DNA of 40,163 bases from positions 1-40,163 of the forward strand of contig NZ_CANNDS010000010.1 of NCBI RefSeq assembly GCF_947503415.1, read 5' to 3'. The stretch's first letter is position 1, and each line of letters starts with the position of its first letter. The notes under the pieces were generated by a model. The model saw nothing but the letters and a program-made list of their open reading frames with translations, did not search any database and was not told the origin of the DNA. This document shows positions 25,945 to 33,426 of this stretch, piece after piece. Source of the stretch: an uncultured Tateyamaria sp. (GTDB lineage: Bacteria > Pseudomonadota > Alphaproteobacteria > Rhodobacterales > Rhodobacteraceae). Position numbers and translations under genes: made by a program.

Positions 25945-25950
25945 TGTTCC
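25926..25950 (-). promoter_or_regulatory. EcfG-like promoter for nepR-ecfG-kinase-PLD (GGAAC-N16-CATT)
   Basis: On the minus strand GGAAC (25950-25946), 16 bases, CATT (25929-25926), 43 bp before the nepR ATG. It occupies nearly the same DNA as the phyR promoter, with the same one-base change in the -10, so the two probably cannot be bound at once. Confidence 0.7.
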
Positions 25951-25984
25951 ATCAGATAGGTGAAAAAAACGGGAGTGACAGGAA

Positions 25985-26794
25985 ATGTCGCAAACAGCCG
26001 AAACGACGCTGGCAGACAAGATCGGACCGAACCTGCCATATTTGCGTCGCTATGCGCGGGCGCTCACAGGGAGCAGGGATCGCGGGGATGCATACGCGGT
26101 CACGACACTCGAAGCGATTTTGGCCGAACCAGACCAGTTCTCGAACAGTGCCACACCGAAGGTCGCGCTGTTCACCGTGTTCCATTCCATATGGGCCACA
26201 AGCGGTGCACAATTTTCGTCCGACGAAGACGGTGCCGCCGCCGAAGCGCAGCGTCATTTGTCCAAACTGACCGACGACACCCGCGAAGTGCTGTTGCTGC
26301 GCACACTCGAAGAATTCAGCGCCGCTGATGTTGCCCAGATCATGAACAAGAGCAGCGAAGAGGTCGATCAGCTGTTGCAGATTGCCTATGATGAGATGGC
26401 CAAATCCGTCAGCGGTGCCGTCATGATCATCGAGGATGAGGCGATCATCGCCATCGATCTTGAGAACATCGCCGCCGACATGGGTCATCGCATCACAGGC
26501 GTTGCCCGGACCGAGGACGCCGCCGTGTCGCTGTTCAACGATGAACGCCCCGACTTGATCCTGTCCGACATTCAACTGGCGGATGGCTCAAGCGGCATCG
26601 ACGCAGTCAACCGCATCACCGAAAAGGCGGGCGACATCCCGGTGATCTTCATCACCGCCTATCCGGAACGTCTGCTGACCGGCGAAGGGCCCGAGCCTGC
26701 CTTCCTGATCTCGAAACCTTATACCGAAGAGCAGGTCCGGTCCGCCATCAGCCAGGCCATGTTCTTTGCATCGTCAGCCATTTTGAAGGCCTGA
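25985..26794 (+). CDS. phyR: PhyR anti-anti-sigma response regulator
   Basis: A 269-residue protein. Residues 1-135 form the sigma-like domain (PYLRRYARALTGSRDRGDAY; FSAADVAQIMNKSSEEVDQL) that mimics EcfG. Residues 143-265 form a receiver with the acidic pair Glu150/Asp151, phospho-Asp195 in LILSDIQL and Lys244 in LISKPY. The FITAYPERLLTGEGPEPAF block is PhyR-specific. When phosphorylated, PhyR binds NepR and frees EcfG. All key residues are intact. It is divergent from nepR, the standard arrangement. Confidence 0.96.
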   Translation: MSQTAETTLADKIGPNLPYLRRYARALTGSRDRGDAYAVTTLEAILAEPDQFSNSATPKVALFTVFHSIWATSGAQFSSDEDGAAAEAQRHLSKLTDDTREVLLLRTLEEFSAADVAQIMNKSSEEVDQLLQIAYDEMAKSVSGAVMIIEDEAIIAIDLENIAADMGHRITGVARTEDAAVSLFNDERPDLILSDIQLADGSSGIDAVNRITEKAGDIPVIFITAYPERLLTGEGPEPAFLISKPYTEEQVRSAISQAMFFASSAILKA

Positions 26795-26800
26795 CCAGAA

Positions 26801-26832
26801 AAAGCCCCCGCGACCATACGGCTGCGGGGGTT
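26801..26832. terminator. Terminator between phyR and dps
   Basis: A stem CCCCCGC / GCGGGGG with a 12-base loop lies between two convergent genes. The T-run is better on the minus strand (GGGGGCTTTTTCTGG), so it mainly ends dps and may also serve phyR. Confidence 0.8.
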
Positions 26833-26859
26833 ACTCGGTACCAAGTCAATCGTTAATTG

Positions 26860-27360
26860 TCAGCTGGCCTTGACCAGCGCGCGCAACATCCACGCGGCTT
26901 TCTCGTGGAATGCGCTGCGGGCCGTTGCCATATCCTCCGTCACCGGATCCTTACGGCCTTCGACCAGTTCGATCAGGGCATGGAAGCGATGCGCCAGACG
27001 CTCGTGATCGCGCGCCAGATCGGAAATCATCACTTCGGTTGTCAGCTCGTCCGTTCTGTCTTCGATGGTCGAGCGGCCCACGATGTCAGCCATCGATGAT
27101 GGTGCCAGTTGACCCAATGCACGGATGCGCTCGGCCAGGTCATCGGCGGCCTTGAACATGTCTTCGTAATGCTCTTCGGTCAGGTTGTGGACCGAGTAAA
27201 ACAGCGGCCCTTCCACGTTCCAGTGATAGGCGTGGGATTTGAACACCAGCCGGTAGGTATCGGCCAGCACATCCGCAATACCTTCGGCAATTGCGGACGT
27301 GTCGCGTACGCCTGTCGATACCTTGTCTTCGGTCGGAACAACGTTCAGTGCGTTTGACAT
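26860..27360 (-). CDS. dps: Dps family DNA-protecting ferritin-like protein
   Basis: A 166-residue protein with the Dps ferroxidase pattern: SHAYHWNVEGPLFYSVH (His and neighbours) and HYEDMFKAADDLAERIRALG (Asp/Glu), then HERLAHRF and EKAAWMLRAL at the C-terminus. Dps forms 12-mers that bind DNA, oxidise Fe2+ with peroxide and store iron. The ATG at 27360 has GAAAGGAGA upstream; the longer frame is an artefact. A perfect EcfG promoter lies 38 bp before the ATG, starting inside the 3' end of the upstream enzyme gene. Confidence 0.94.
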   Translation of the reverse strand: MSNALNVVPTEDKVSTGVRDTSAIAEGIADVLADTYRLVFKSHAYHWNVEGPLFYSVHNLTEEHYEDMFKAADDLAERIRALGQLAPSSMADIVGRSTIEDRTDELTTEVMISDLARDHERLAHRFHALIELVEGRKDPVTEDMATARSAFHEKAAWMLRALVKAS

Positions 27361-27398
27361 AAGAGTGTCTCCTTTCTGTCGTTTCCAGTTGAAGAGAC

Positions 27399-27424
27399 AA
27401 CGTGTCAGGCGGCCCTTGGGTTCC
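27399..27424 (-). promoter_or_regulatory. EcfG promoter, perfect, N17, for dps
   Basis: GGAAC (27424-27420), 17 bases, CGTT (27402-27399) on the minus strand. Its -35 lies within the last codons of the upstream enzyme gene, so dps is uncoupled from that operon. Confidence 0.85.
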
Positions 27425-29066
27425 CGGATTTCTCGGATTGGCGGCCCGGCATTTGCCCCGCCAGCGCGTAATCCACCGGCACGGTCAGCAGTGTCGGGCC
27501 TTCGGCGCCATGCGATGCGTGCAGCAGATCCGGCAGGTCGCCCAAGCCCTGCACAGCGGCATGGGTCCAGCCGAATGCGGTCGCCAACCTGTCCCAGTCG
27601 GGGTTGCCAAAGGGGAAGTTCGGCCCTGCCTCGCCCTGATGCTCGTCGATCAGACCCAGGCCACCATCGACCCAAACCATCACGGTCAGGCGCAGGCCAA
27701 GTCGGGTGATCGTCTCCATCTCCTGCACGTTCATCATGACGTCACCATCGCCACAGATGGCCAGCACGCGGCCCTTGTCCTGCAACCGCGCCGCTGCCAG
27801 TGCGCCCGGCAGGGCCAGCCCCATCCCGGCAAGGCCGTTCGGCACGATCAGCTGACCGGCGCGCTTTGGCTGCACATGGCGGGCGACCCACAGCTTGTGC
27901 ATGCCCACGCCGGACAGCAGCGTGTCTTCCGGACGCAGCGCCTTGGTGATGACGCAGCAGATGTCGTTGGGGGCAATCGGGCCGGTGGCACTGTCGGTCA
28001 GGGTGCGCTCAAGCGTGCGTGTCATCCCTTCGCGCGCCGCCGTGAAGGCCGGTCCGTCCGTCCACGTGGCCCCGTTCAGCCGGTCAGTCACGTCCGATAG
28101 CGCGTGGCCAATATCACCCACCGCCTCGGCGGCGATCACAAGGCCCGTGTCCGCCCGAGGTGCGTCCGTGTCGATCACGCAGACAGGTGCGGTGCCGCCG
28201 GTAAGCAGCGACAGGGGTGGGTATTCCACCGCGTCAAACCCGACCAGCAGCACGCAGTCCGCAGCCTGCAAGGCCAGGTCGACCCAGTCCTCTTCGCTTT
28301 GCCCGACGGTGAACAGCGTGTTGGGATGCTCCGCTGGCAGGATGCCTTTGGCCATGAACGTGGTTGCAACGGGAATGCCCGTGGTTTCTGCAAAGTGGCG
28401 CACGCTTTGGGATGCGGCATTGCGCACCACCCCTGCCCCTGCAATCAGGACGGGACGTTTGGCCTGCGACAGTTGGTCCGCGATGGCCTGCAAGTCGTCC
28501 TGGCCCGCATGGGACTGTGGTTGCGGGCGCACGGGCAGCACCGTGGCGTCAGTTTCTTCTGCGGCGACGTCTTCGGGCAGGCACAGGTGGACGGCGCCGG
28601 GCCGCCCCGCCATGGACAGACGCATGGCCTCGGCAAAGCTCGCCGGGATATCACCCGGCATCAGCAGCGTGCGGCTCATCTTGGTCACGGGGGCAAACAG
28701 CGCCTCAAGGTCGATCATCTGGTGGCTGAGACGGCCCATGCGGTCGCGTCCCCCCTGCCCCGTAATGGCGATCAGCGGCACGTGGTCCAGCTGCGCATCC
28801 GCCACGCCGGTCACAAGGTTCGTGGCCCCCGGCCCCAGCGTGGACAGGCACACGCCCGGCTGTCCGGTCAACCGCCCATGCACCGATGCCATGAACGCGG
28901 CCCCCTGTTCGTTGCGGCACAGGACAAAGTCGATGTCAGAGGCGGTCAGCGCCTCCATCAGGTCCGTTGTCTCTTCGCCCGGGACACCGAAAACAGTGTC
29001 TATTCCGGCCTCAACCATACAATCCACTAGGCACTGCGCTCCGGTTTTGGTCTTGGATGTAGTCAT
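27405..29066 (-). CDS. Thiamine-diphosphate enzyme, acetolactate synthase large-subunit family
   Basis: A 553-residue protein from the ATG at 29066 (GGGAG upstream). It has three domains: N-terminal Pyr domain with the catalytic Glu in VFGVPGEETTDLME, a central domain, and a C-terminal PP domain with the TPP motif GDGDVMMNVQEMETITRL ending in VWVDGGLGLI. The usual NN of this motif is changed to DGG, as in some catabolic acetolactate synthases. Candidates are acetolactate synthase or a related decarboxylase/carboligase, and no small regulatory subunit is nearby. It starts 1 bp after the gdhA stop, so the two are co-transcribed. The reaction is uncertain. Confidence 0.8.
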   Translation of the reverse strand: MTTSKTKTGAQCLVDCMVEAGIDTVFGVPGEETTDLMEALTASDIDFVLCRNEQGAAFMASVHGRLTGQPGVCLSTLGPGATNLVTGVADAQLDHVPLIAITGQGGRDRMGRLSHQMIDLEALFAPVTKMSRTLLMPGDIPASFAEAMRLSMAGRPGAVHLCLPEDVAAEETDATVLPVRPQPQSHAGQDDLQAIADQLSQAKRPVLIAGAGVVRNAASQSVRHFAETTGIPVATTFMAKGILPAEHPNTLFTVGQSEEDWVDLALQAADCVLLVGFDAVEYPPLSLLTGGTAPVCVIDTDAPRADTGLVIAAEAVGDIGHALSDVTDRLNGATWTDGPAFTAAREGMTRTLERTLTDSATGPIAPNDICCVITKALRPEDTLLSGVGMHKLWVARHVQPKRAGQLIVPNGLAGMGLALPGALAAARLQDKGRVLAICGDGDVMMNVQEMETITRLGLRLTVMVWVDGGLGLIDEHQGEAGPNFPFGNPDWDRLATAFGWTHAAVQGLGDLPDLLHASHGAEGPTLLTVPVDYALAGQMPGRQSEKSGNPRAA

Positions 29067-29067
29067 C

Positions 29068-30411
29068 TTACAGAACTCCCTGTGCGGTGATGGCGCGGGC
29101 AAGGCGGCGGTACCCGGCAATGTTTGCGCCGCGCGCGTAGTCAACGATGCCATCCCCCTGCCCTTCGGCGGCCACACGGTCGTGAATGTCTGACATGAGC
29201 GTTTTCAATGCGTCGTCCACCTCTTCGGCGGACATGAAGCGGCGGTGGCTCATCTGGCTCATCTCAAGCCCGCTCACGGCGACCCCGCCCGCATTGGCCG
29301 CCTTGCCGGGGGCGTATTGCACCCCACCCTTGCGCAACACACGAAGCGCGTCGGCGGTCACAGGCATGTTTGCCCCTTCAGCCAGCATGGCATAGCCGCC
29401 ATCAACAATGGCTTGGGCGGCCTTTTCCCCGATCTCGTTCTGGGTCGCACAGGGCAAGGCGATGTCGGCCTCTTGGGTCCAGGGCTGCCCCCCCTCGCGG
29501 AAGGACGCTGCAAAACGGGCGGGTGGATTGGACAGATCGTCGCCCGCAGCCTTGCGGTCCTCGACCCATGTGATCTCTTCCGCGGTCAGGCCGTCGGGCG
29601 CGTACAGCGTGCCGCAGGTGTCTGACAGCGTGATCACCTTGGCCCCCGCCTGCAGGGCCTTGCGCGCGGCATGGCTGGCCACGTTGCCCTTGCCAGAGAC
29701 TGCTACGCGGTGCCCCTCGATATCCTTGCCCTGCCGCGCCAGCATCGCCTGCACGAAATAGATCAGGCCAAAACCCGTCGCCTCGACCCGCATCTCGGAC
29801 CCGCCATAGGACAGACCCTTGCCGGTCAGCGCACCGCCATAGATGCCTGCGCGATCGCTCCACGCGCCAAACAGATAACCGATCTCTCGTGGACCTACGT
29901 TGATATCGCCTGCAGGCACATCCAGATCAGGCCCGATATGCGGCGCGAGCTTGGCCATGAAAGCCTGACAGAAGCGCATGATCTCAGTATCGGACCGGCC
30001 GGTGGGGTCAAAGTCCGATCCCCCCTTGGCCCCACCCAGCGGCAGGCCGGTCAGTGCATTCTTGAAACACTGCTCAAAGGCGAGAAAGCGCAGGTCATCA
30101 AGCGTGACGCCCGGATGAAACCGCAACCCGCCCTTGTATGGGCCGATGGCGTTGGAGGCCTGCACCCGCCAGCCGCGATTGACGTGCACCTCGCCCGCAT
30201 CATTCATCCATGTGACACCAAAGCTGATGACGCGATCCGGCTCTGCCAATCTGCGCAACACCTTTGCGGCGGCCCAGGCCGGGTCGTTCTTTTCGACGGT
30301 CAGAACGTCTTGCGCCACTTCGCGCACGGCCTGCTGGAAATTGGGCATCTCGGCGTCAGACTGTGACAGGTCATTCATGAAAATTTCGGTCAGTGCGGCG
30401 GCGCGGTCCAT
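29068..30411 (-). CDS. gdhA: NADP-type glutamate dehydrogenase
   Basis: A 447-residue protein, the same length as the enterobacterial NADP enzyme. The substrate-binding region NAIGPYKGGLRFHPGV and catalytic Lys in LTGLPLGGAKGGSDFDP are clear. The nucleotide-binding GKGNVASHAARKALQAGAKV fits a Rossmann GxGxxA. It makes glutamate from 2-oxoglutarate and ammonium. Glutamate is also a compatible counter-ion for K+, which would suit the TrkH and Mrp genes on this plasmid (inference). AGAAGGA precedes the ATG. It lies 28 bp below a terminator that follows DUF1328, and no separate promoter was recognised. Confidence 0.94.
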   Translation of the reverse strand: MDRAAALTEIFMNDLSQSDAEMPNFQQAVREVAQDVLTVEKNDPAWAAAKVLRRLAEPDRVISFGVTWMNDAGEVHVNRGWRVQASNAIGPYKGGLRFHPGVTLDDLRFLAFEQCFKNALTGLPLGGAKGGSDFDPTGRSDTEIMRFCQAFMAKLAPHIGPDLDVPAGDINVGPREIGYLFGAWSDRAGIYGGALTGKGLSYGGSEMRVEATGFGLIYFVQAMLARQGKDIEGHRVAVSGKGNVASHAARKALQAGAKVITLSDTCGTLYAPDGLTAEEITWVEDRKAAGDDLSNPPARFAASFREGGQPWTQEADIALPCATQNEIGEKAAQAIVDGGYAMLAEGANMPVTADALRVLRKGGVQYAPGKAANAGGVAVSGLEMSQMSHRRFMSAEEVDDALKTLMSDIHDRVAAEGQGDGIVDYARGANIAGYRRLARAITAQGVL

Positions 30412-30439
30412 GTCAGGTCCTTCTGGTCTGGAATCGAAA

Positions 30440-30473
30440 AAGGCTGGAGCCCGATCTCAGGGGCTCCAGCCTT
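30440..30473 (-). terminator. Terminator after the DUF1328 gene
   Basis: A perfect 13-bp stem (AAGGCTGGAGCCC / GGGCTCCAGCCTT) with an 8-base loop, followed on the minus strand by TTTTTCG. It is placed between DUF1328 and gdhA and may let some transcription through. Confidence 0.88.
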
Positions 30474-30492
30474 GGGTCATCACGAGATGTGA

Positions 30493-30660
30493 TCAGGATC
30501 GTCCACGCAAGACACGTGCGACGATGGTGATAATGAACAGGATCAGGAACAGGACAAAGAGGACCTGCGCAATCCCTGCGGATGCCGAGGCGATTCCGCC
30601 AAATCCGAAGACAGCGGCAATCAGTGCAACGGCCAAGAACAAAATCGACCATTGTAACAT
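30493..30660 (-). CDS. DUF1328 (UPF0391) small membrane protein
   Basis: A 55-residue protein starting [20 protein letters not shown] with a second hydrophobic segment and VLRGRS at its end. This is the standard DUF1328/YtjA plan of two membrane helices. Family members are often stress-induced, with no known mechanism. GAAAGGAAAC precedes the ATG, and a perfect EcfG promoter lies 30 bp upstream, divergent from the DUF883 gene promoter. Confidence 0.92.
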   Translation of the reverse strand: MLQWSILFLAVALIAAVFGFGGIASASAGIAQVLFVLFLILFIITIVARVLRGRS

Positions 30661-30690
30661 GGCGTTTCCTTTCGGTTGCTTCGAGGCCCC

Positions 30691-30716
30691 AACGCGGCTG
30701 GCTGGCAAAACGTTCC
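30691..30716 (-). promoter_or_regulatory. EcfG promoter, perfect, N17, for DUF1328
   Basis: GGAAC (30716-30712), 17 bases, CGTT (30694-30691) on the minus strand. Its back-to-back partner on the plus strand begins 14 bp away. Confidence 0.86.
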
Positions 30717-30729
30717 GGGCATGGCATCG

Positions 30730-30754
30730 GGAACCATTCGGATCAGCCGGCGTT
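30730..30754 (+). promoter_or_regulatory. EcfG promoter, perfect, N16, for the DUF883 gene
   Basis: GGAAC (30730-30734), 16 bases, CGTT (30751-30754), 32 bp before the ATG at 30787. Together with 30691-30716 it forms a divergent pair in a 126-bp gap. Confidence 0.88.
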
Positions 30755-30786
30755 GGTGAGGAAATGGAAGCAAAAGGAAATATGTT

Positions 30787-31101
30787 ATGTCGAACACACA
30801 GACACCAACATCGGATCCCGCCAAGAACGGCTTCGACAGCACGCTGTCCCGCGCGCAGGAGACGGCTTCTGACCTTGCTGACAAAGCCCGCGAGCAGACC
30901 GAACTGATGCACGAAACTGTCAAAACCGCCGCCAACGAAGGCGCCCGTCAGGTTCAGGACACCGCACACATGTTGCAAGAGCAGGCCAGCGCAGCCAGCG
31001 TTCAGGCCGCAGATGCCGTGCGCCGCAACCCCGGCCTCGCAATTGCAGGCGCAGTTGGTGTTGGGGTTCTTCTGGGTCTGGCCATGTCGCGCCGGAGTTA
31101 G
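30787..31101 (+). CDS. DUF883/ElaB-YqjD family tail-anchored protein
   Basis: A 104-residue protein: a hydrophilic helical region (about 15-75) rich in Ala, Gln and Glu, then [28 protein letters not shown], which is the R-NP-membrane helix-basic end typical of YqjD/ElaB. It is one of two such proteins on this plasmid, both under EcfG promoters. Its stop overlaps the stop of the convergent receiver gene by 4 nt. Confidence 0.88.
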   Translation: MSNTQTPTSDPAKNGFDSTLSRAQETASDLADKAREQTELMHETVKTAANEGARQVQDTAHMLQEQASAASVQAADAVRRNPGLAIAGAVGVGVLLGLAMSRRS

Positions 31102-31469
31102 GTGGTCACAAGTCCAAGGCTTACAAGGGCCTGATCGATATCAGAGCTGATGTAGGGACGGGACAGCATAACAATCTTCCCTTTTTGCACGGTGGCCCGC
31201 GCGCCATTCACGATAATGACAGGACATCCTTCGTCCACGCATGTTCGGATGATGCCTGCAACTTCGGGATTTGCATGCGCGACCGTCACCACCACCAGCG
31301 AAAACGGCGTCGCCCGATCCATCAGCACCGCGATCGCTTCACGCGCACTGCTTGTCACAACAGGCTCGCCCCAACCGGAGACCCTCAAATGCTCGGAGAT
31401 GTCCATCACCTCGACCATTTCATCGCCGACGATCAGCGCTGTTTTATCTGTCAGATCGCGAGGCGTCAT
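31098..31469 (-). CDS. Degenerate receiver-domain (pseudo-receiver) protein
   Basis: A 123-residue single domain with the receiver pattern ([47 protein letters not shown]). The acidic pair has become Gly-Asp, the phospho-Asp strand reads SLVVVTV with no Asp, and the conserved Lys before Pro is Arg. It is therefore unlikely to be phosphorylated and may act as a fixed-state binding module, perhaps with PhyR or the kinase (inference). AAAGGAGAA precedes the ATG. No EcfG site was found. Confidence 0.75.
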   Translation of the reverse strand: MTPRDLTDKTALIVGDEMVEVMDISEHLRVSGWGEPVVTSSAREAIAVLMDRATPFSLVVVTVAHANPEVAGIIRTCVDEGCPVIIVNGARATVQKGKIVMLSRPYISSDIDQALVSLGLVTT

Positions 31470-31550
31470 AGGTTCTCCTTTGGGCGCACCCGCCTTTCTG
31501 CCACACTCAGAGCATTCGCGAATTAATCTACGACATAGTTGCAGGAAAAA

Positions 31551-32279
31551 ATGTCTACCAATTGTTCAAACTGCCCGCTGCGCAAGCTCGACGCCTTTTT
31601 GGATATGTCGGGTGCCGAAGTCGCCTTTATGGAAAGGTTCAAGACCGGAGAGTTGGAAGCGCAGCCCGGTACGGAAATCATGGCCCAAGGCCAATCCTCG
31701 ACGCATTTGTTTACATGTCTCAAGGGGATGGGCCTACGCTACAAGACACTGGAAGACGGACGGCGTCAGGTCGTTGGCTTCGTTTTGCCCGGCGACTTCA
31801 TCGGCCTTCAGGCCGGCGTGATGTCCGAGATGGAGCACTCGGTCGAAGCATCGACTCCGATGCGTCTGTGCACGTTCAACCGGTCGGATTTGTGGACACT
31901 GTTCACCTCGCATCCGTCGCGCGCCTACGATCTTACCCGCATTGCCGCGTTGGAAGAGGTGTTTTTGGGCGAAGCACTTGCCGTCGTGGGCCAGCTTGAT
32001 GCCATTGCCAAACTGTCTTGGGCGCTGCACCGCTTCTATGTCCGGCTGGCATCCGTGAACATGAATGACGAAAACCATGTGCGCCTGCCCTACCGCCAAC
32101 AGGATCTTGCCGATGCGTTGGGCCTTTCTCTGGTGCACACCAACAAGACACTGGCCCGTCTGCGCGAAGACCAGATTGCGACATGGTCCGACGATCAGCT
32201 GACAATCCACAATATGGAGCGTTTGTCGAAGCTTGCGCGTGTGGACAGCCAAGGAATTGCCAAGCGTCCACTGATCTAA
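31551..32279 (+). CDS. Crp/Fnr family transcriptional regulator
   Basis: A 242-residue protein. Residues 1-12 contain CSNCPLR, the N-terminal Cys-pair start seen in Fnr-like regulators. Residues 25-150 form a cyclic-nucleotide-binding fold (GDFIGLQAGV), and residues 165-235 form a winged helix (YRQQDLADALGLSLVHTNKTLARLRED). I see only two N-terminal cysteines and no clear third and fourth ligand for an Fe-S cluster, so oxygen sensing is not supported. A palindrome ATTCGCGAAT (31514-31523) sits upstream. It converges on repC with a 4-nt overlap. Confidence 0.88.
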   Translation: MSTNCSNCPLRKLDAFLDMSGAEVAFMERFKTGELEAQPGTEIMAQGQSSTHLFTCLKGMGLRYKTLEDGRRQVVGFVLPGDFIGLQAGVMSEMEHSVEASTPMRLCTFNRSDLWTLFTSHPSRAYDLTRIAALEEVFLGEALAVVGQLDAIAKLSWALHRFYVRLASVNMNDENHVRLPYRQQDLADALGLSLVHTNKTLARLREDQIATWSDDQLTIHNMERLSKLARVDSQGIAKRPLI

Positions 32280-33340
32280 GTCGCTGTTATTAAACATACT
32301 TTCGATTTGTCAGCTGACAATTGCCTGCCTCTGAGCGTTTCTATGATCGACAGGAGCATATTTGGGGCTTTTGTCAGCTGTCGAAAGTAGGGCGCAGGCG
32401 CGTCGACCTTGCTCAACACCTCCAGAACATAGAGGATCGCGATGGATGTGCCCAGCGGTCCCTGCCTTTCATAGGCCGCATTCATATCATTGCTGCCAAT
32501 CCCCATCATGGGTGCAATAACGGACGCAGACCGCGTGACATCAGACCATGATCGTAATGCATCCGGGAAAAGGGTGCTTCTTTCATTGCACAGTATATCC
32601 AACTCTTGGGCCGTCAGATCGTTGGGACGCTCAGCTTCCCCTTTAATATTTCTTTCTTGAGGTTCTATGTGCCGCTCATTTTGACTGTCGCTGGCGCTCA
32701 TTTTTTTTGATCCGCGAACGGCTGACAATCGGGTGTGCAACGCAGCGATCCACTCTCTGAGATCAATGAGGGACAGTTTGCGACGGATGGCGCGCGCAAG
32801 GTCGGCCAGAAACGTGGCGTGTGTTGCGGAATCGGTCTGGCGCAAGTCTTCGCGCAGTGACAGCAATCGCGTGCGTTCTGCGGCTAGTGTTTCCGCGGCC
32901 TCTTGCCGGGCTTTGGCCGCGCTGTAGATGGCAGCAGTTCGGGCGATGAGCGGGCCAAGGTCCAAGCCATACGCCACCTCGTTTTCCCCCCTGCCCCGTC
33001 TGAACCGTTTGCCATTGCTGCTGGCCCGCCGCGCAAGCAGTCCGGCTGAAATCAACGTGTTCACGTGGCGGCGCAATGTGCTGTCGGGCATTCCGCCCAG
33101 TCGCTCACACAGTGTCTGGTTCGATGGGTACACAATCAGAGTGTCCGCCGTGACGGGCCAGAACCGCTGCTGGTGAAAGCTGATCAAGGCCCGCAGCACA
33201 CCGATCTGCCGGTGCCCGATGCCGAACTCTGGCGCGGCATGGGTCAGCGCATCCAGCAGCTGCCATTTGTCAACAGTTGCAGGTCCCGAAGACGCACGCG
33301 TCCCGGCCTGCCCGAACGATGGTTGGGCATGAATGGTCAT
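32276..33340 (-). CDS. repC: Replication initiator RepC of a repABC plasmid
   Basis: A 354-residue RepC. The N-terminal DNA-binding part carries VDKWQLLDALTHAAPEFGIG, HRQIGVLRALISFHQQ and LCERLGGMPDSTLRRHVNTL; a charged middle follows, and then a C-terminal part (SVIAPMMGIGSNDMNAAYER). RepC starts replication, and in this plasmid class the origin lies within repC itself. An AT-rich stretch at 32638-32710 is the likely origin. The family is restricted almost wholly to alphaproteobacteria. It is separated from repB by a 173-bp region holding a candidate antisense RNA. Confidence 0.94.
   Translation of the reverse strand: MTIHAQPSFGQAGTRASSGPATVDKWQLLDALTHAAPEFGIGHRQIGVLRALISFHQQRFWPVTADTLIVYPSNQTLCERLGGMPDSTLRRHVNTLISAGLLARRASSNGKRFRRGRGENEVAYGLDLGPLIARTAAIYSAAKARQEAAETLAAERTRLLSLREDLRQTDSATHATFLADLARAIRRKLSLIDLREWIAALHTRLSAVRGSKKMSASDSQNERHIEPQERNIKGEAERPNDLTAQELDILCNERSTLFPDALRSWSDVTRSASVIAPMMGIGSNDMNAAYERQGPLGTSIAILYVLEVLSKVDAPAPYFRQLTKAPNMLLSIIETLRGRQLSADKSKVCLITAT
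32307..32320. promoter_or_regulatory. parS-like palindrome 1 in repC 3' end
   Basis: TTGTCAGCTGACAA is a perfect 14-bp palindrome. RepABC plasmids carry short parS palindromes of this size, often next to repC, to which RepB binds. Binding here is inferred. Confidence 0.5.
32371..32385. promoter_or_regulatory. parS-like site 2 (degenerate)
   Basis: TTGTCAGCTGTCGAA shares the TTGTCAGCTG half of the palindrome at 32307 and lies about 64 bp from it. It may be a second, weaker RepB site. Confidence 0.3.
32638..32710. other. AT-rich segment in repC, probable replication origin
   Basis: Runs such as CCCCTTTAATATTTCTTTCTTG and an eight-T tract at 32701-32708 stand out in GC-rich surroundings. In studied repABC plasmids the origin maps inside repC. 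This is inference. Confidence 0.45.
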
Positions 33341-33391
33341 GTCATAATGACGAGAGACAACAGTTTTCTGTCCCCGGACCGGCAGTCGGAG

Positions 33392-33421
33392 TTGACAGGA
33401 TTGGGTGCTGCGGGCTACTTC
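33392..33421 (+). promoter_or_regulatory. Promoter of the antisense RNA between repB and repC
   Basis: TTGACA (33392-33397), 18 bases, TACTTC (33416-33421), on the strand opposite to repABC. A perfect -35 at this place matches the counter-transcribed RNA promoter of other repABC plasmids. Confidence 0.6.
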
Positions 33422-33426
33422 AAAGG

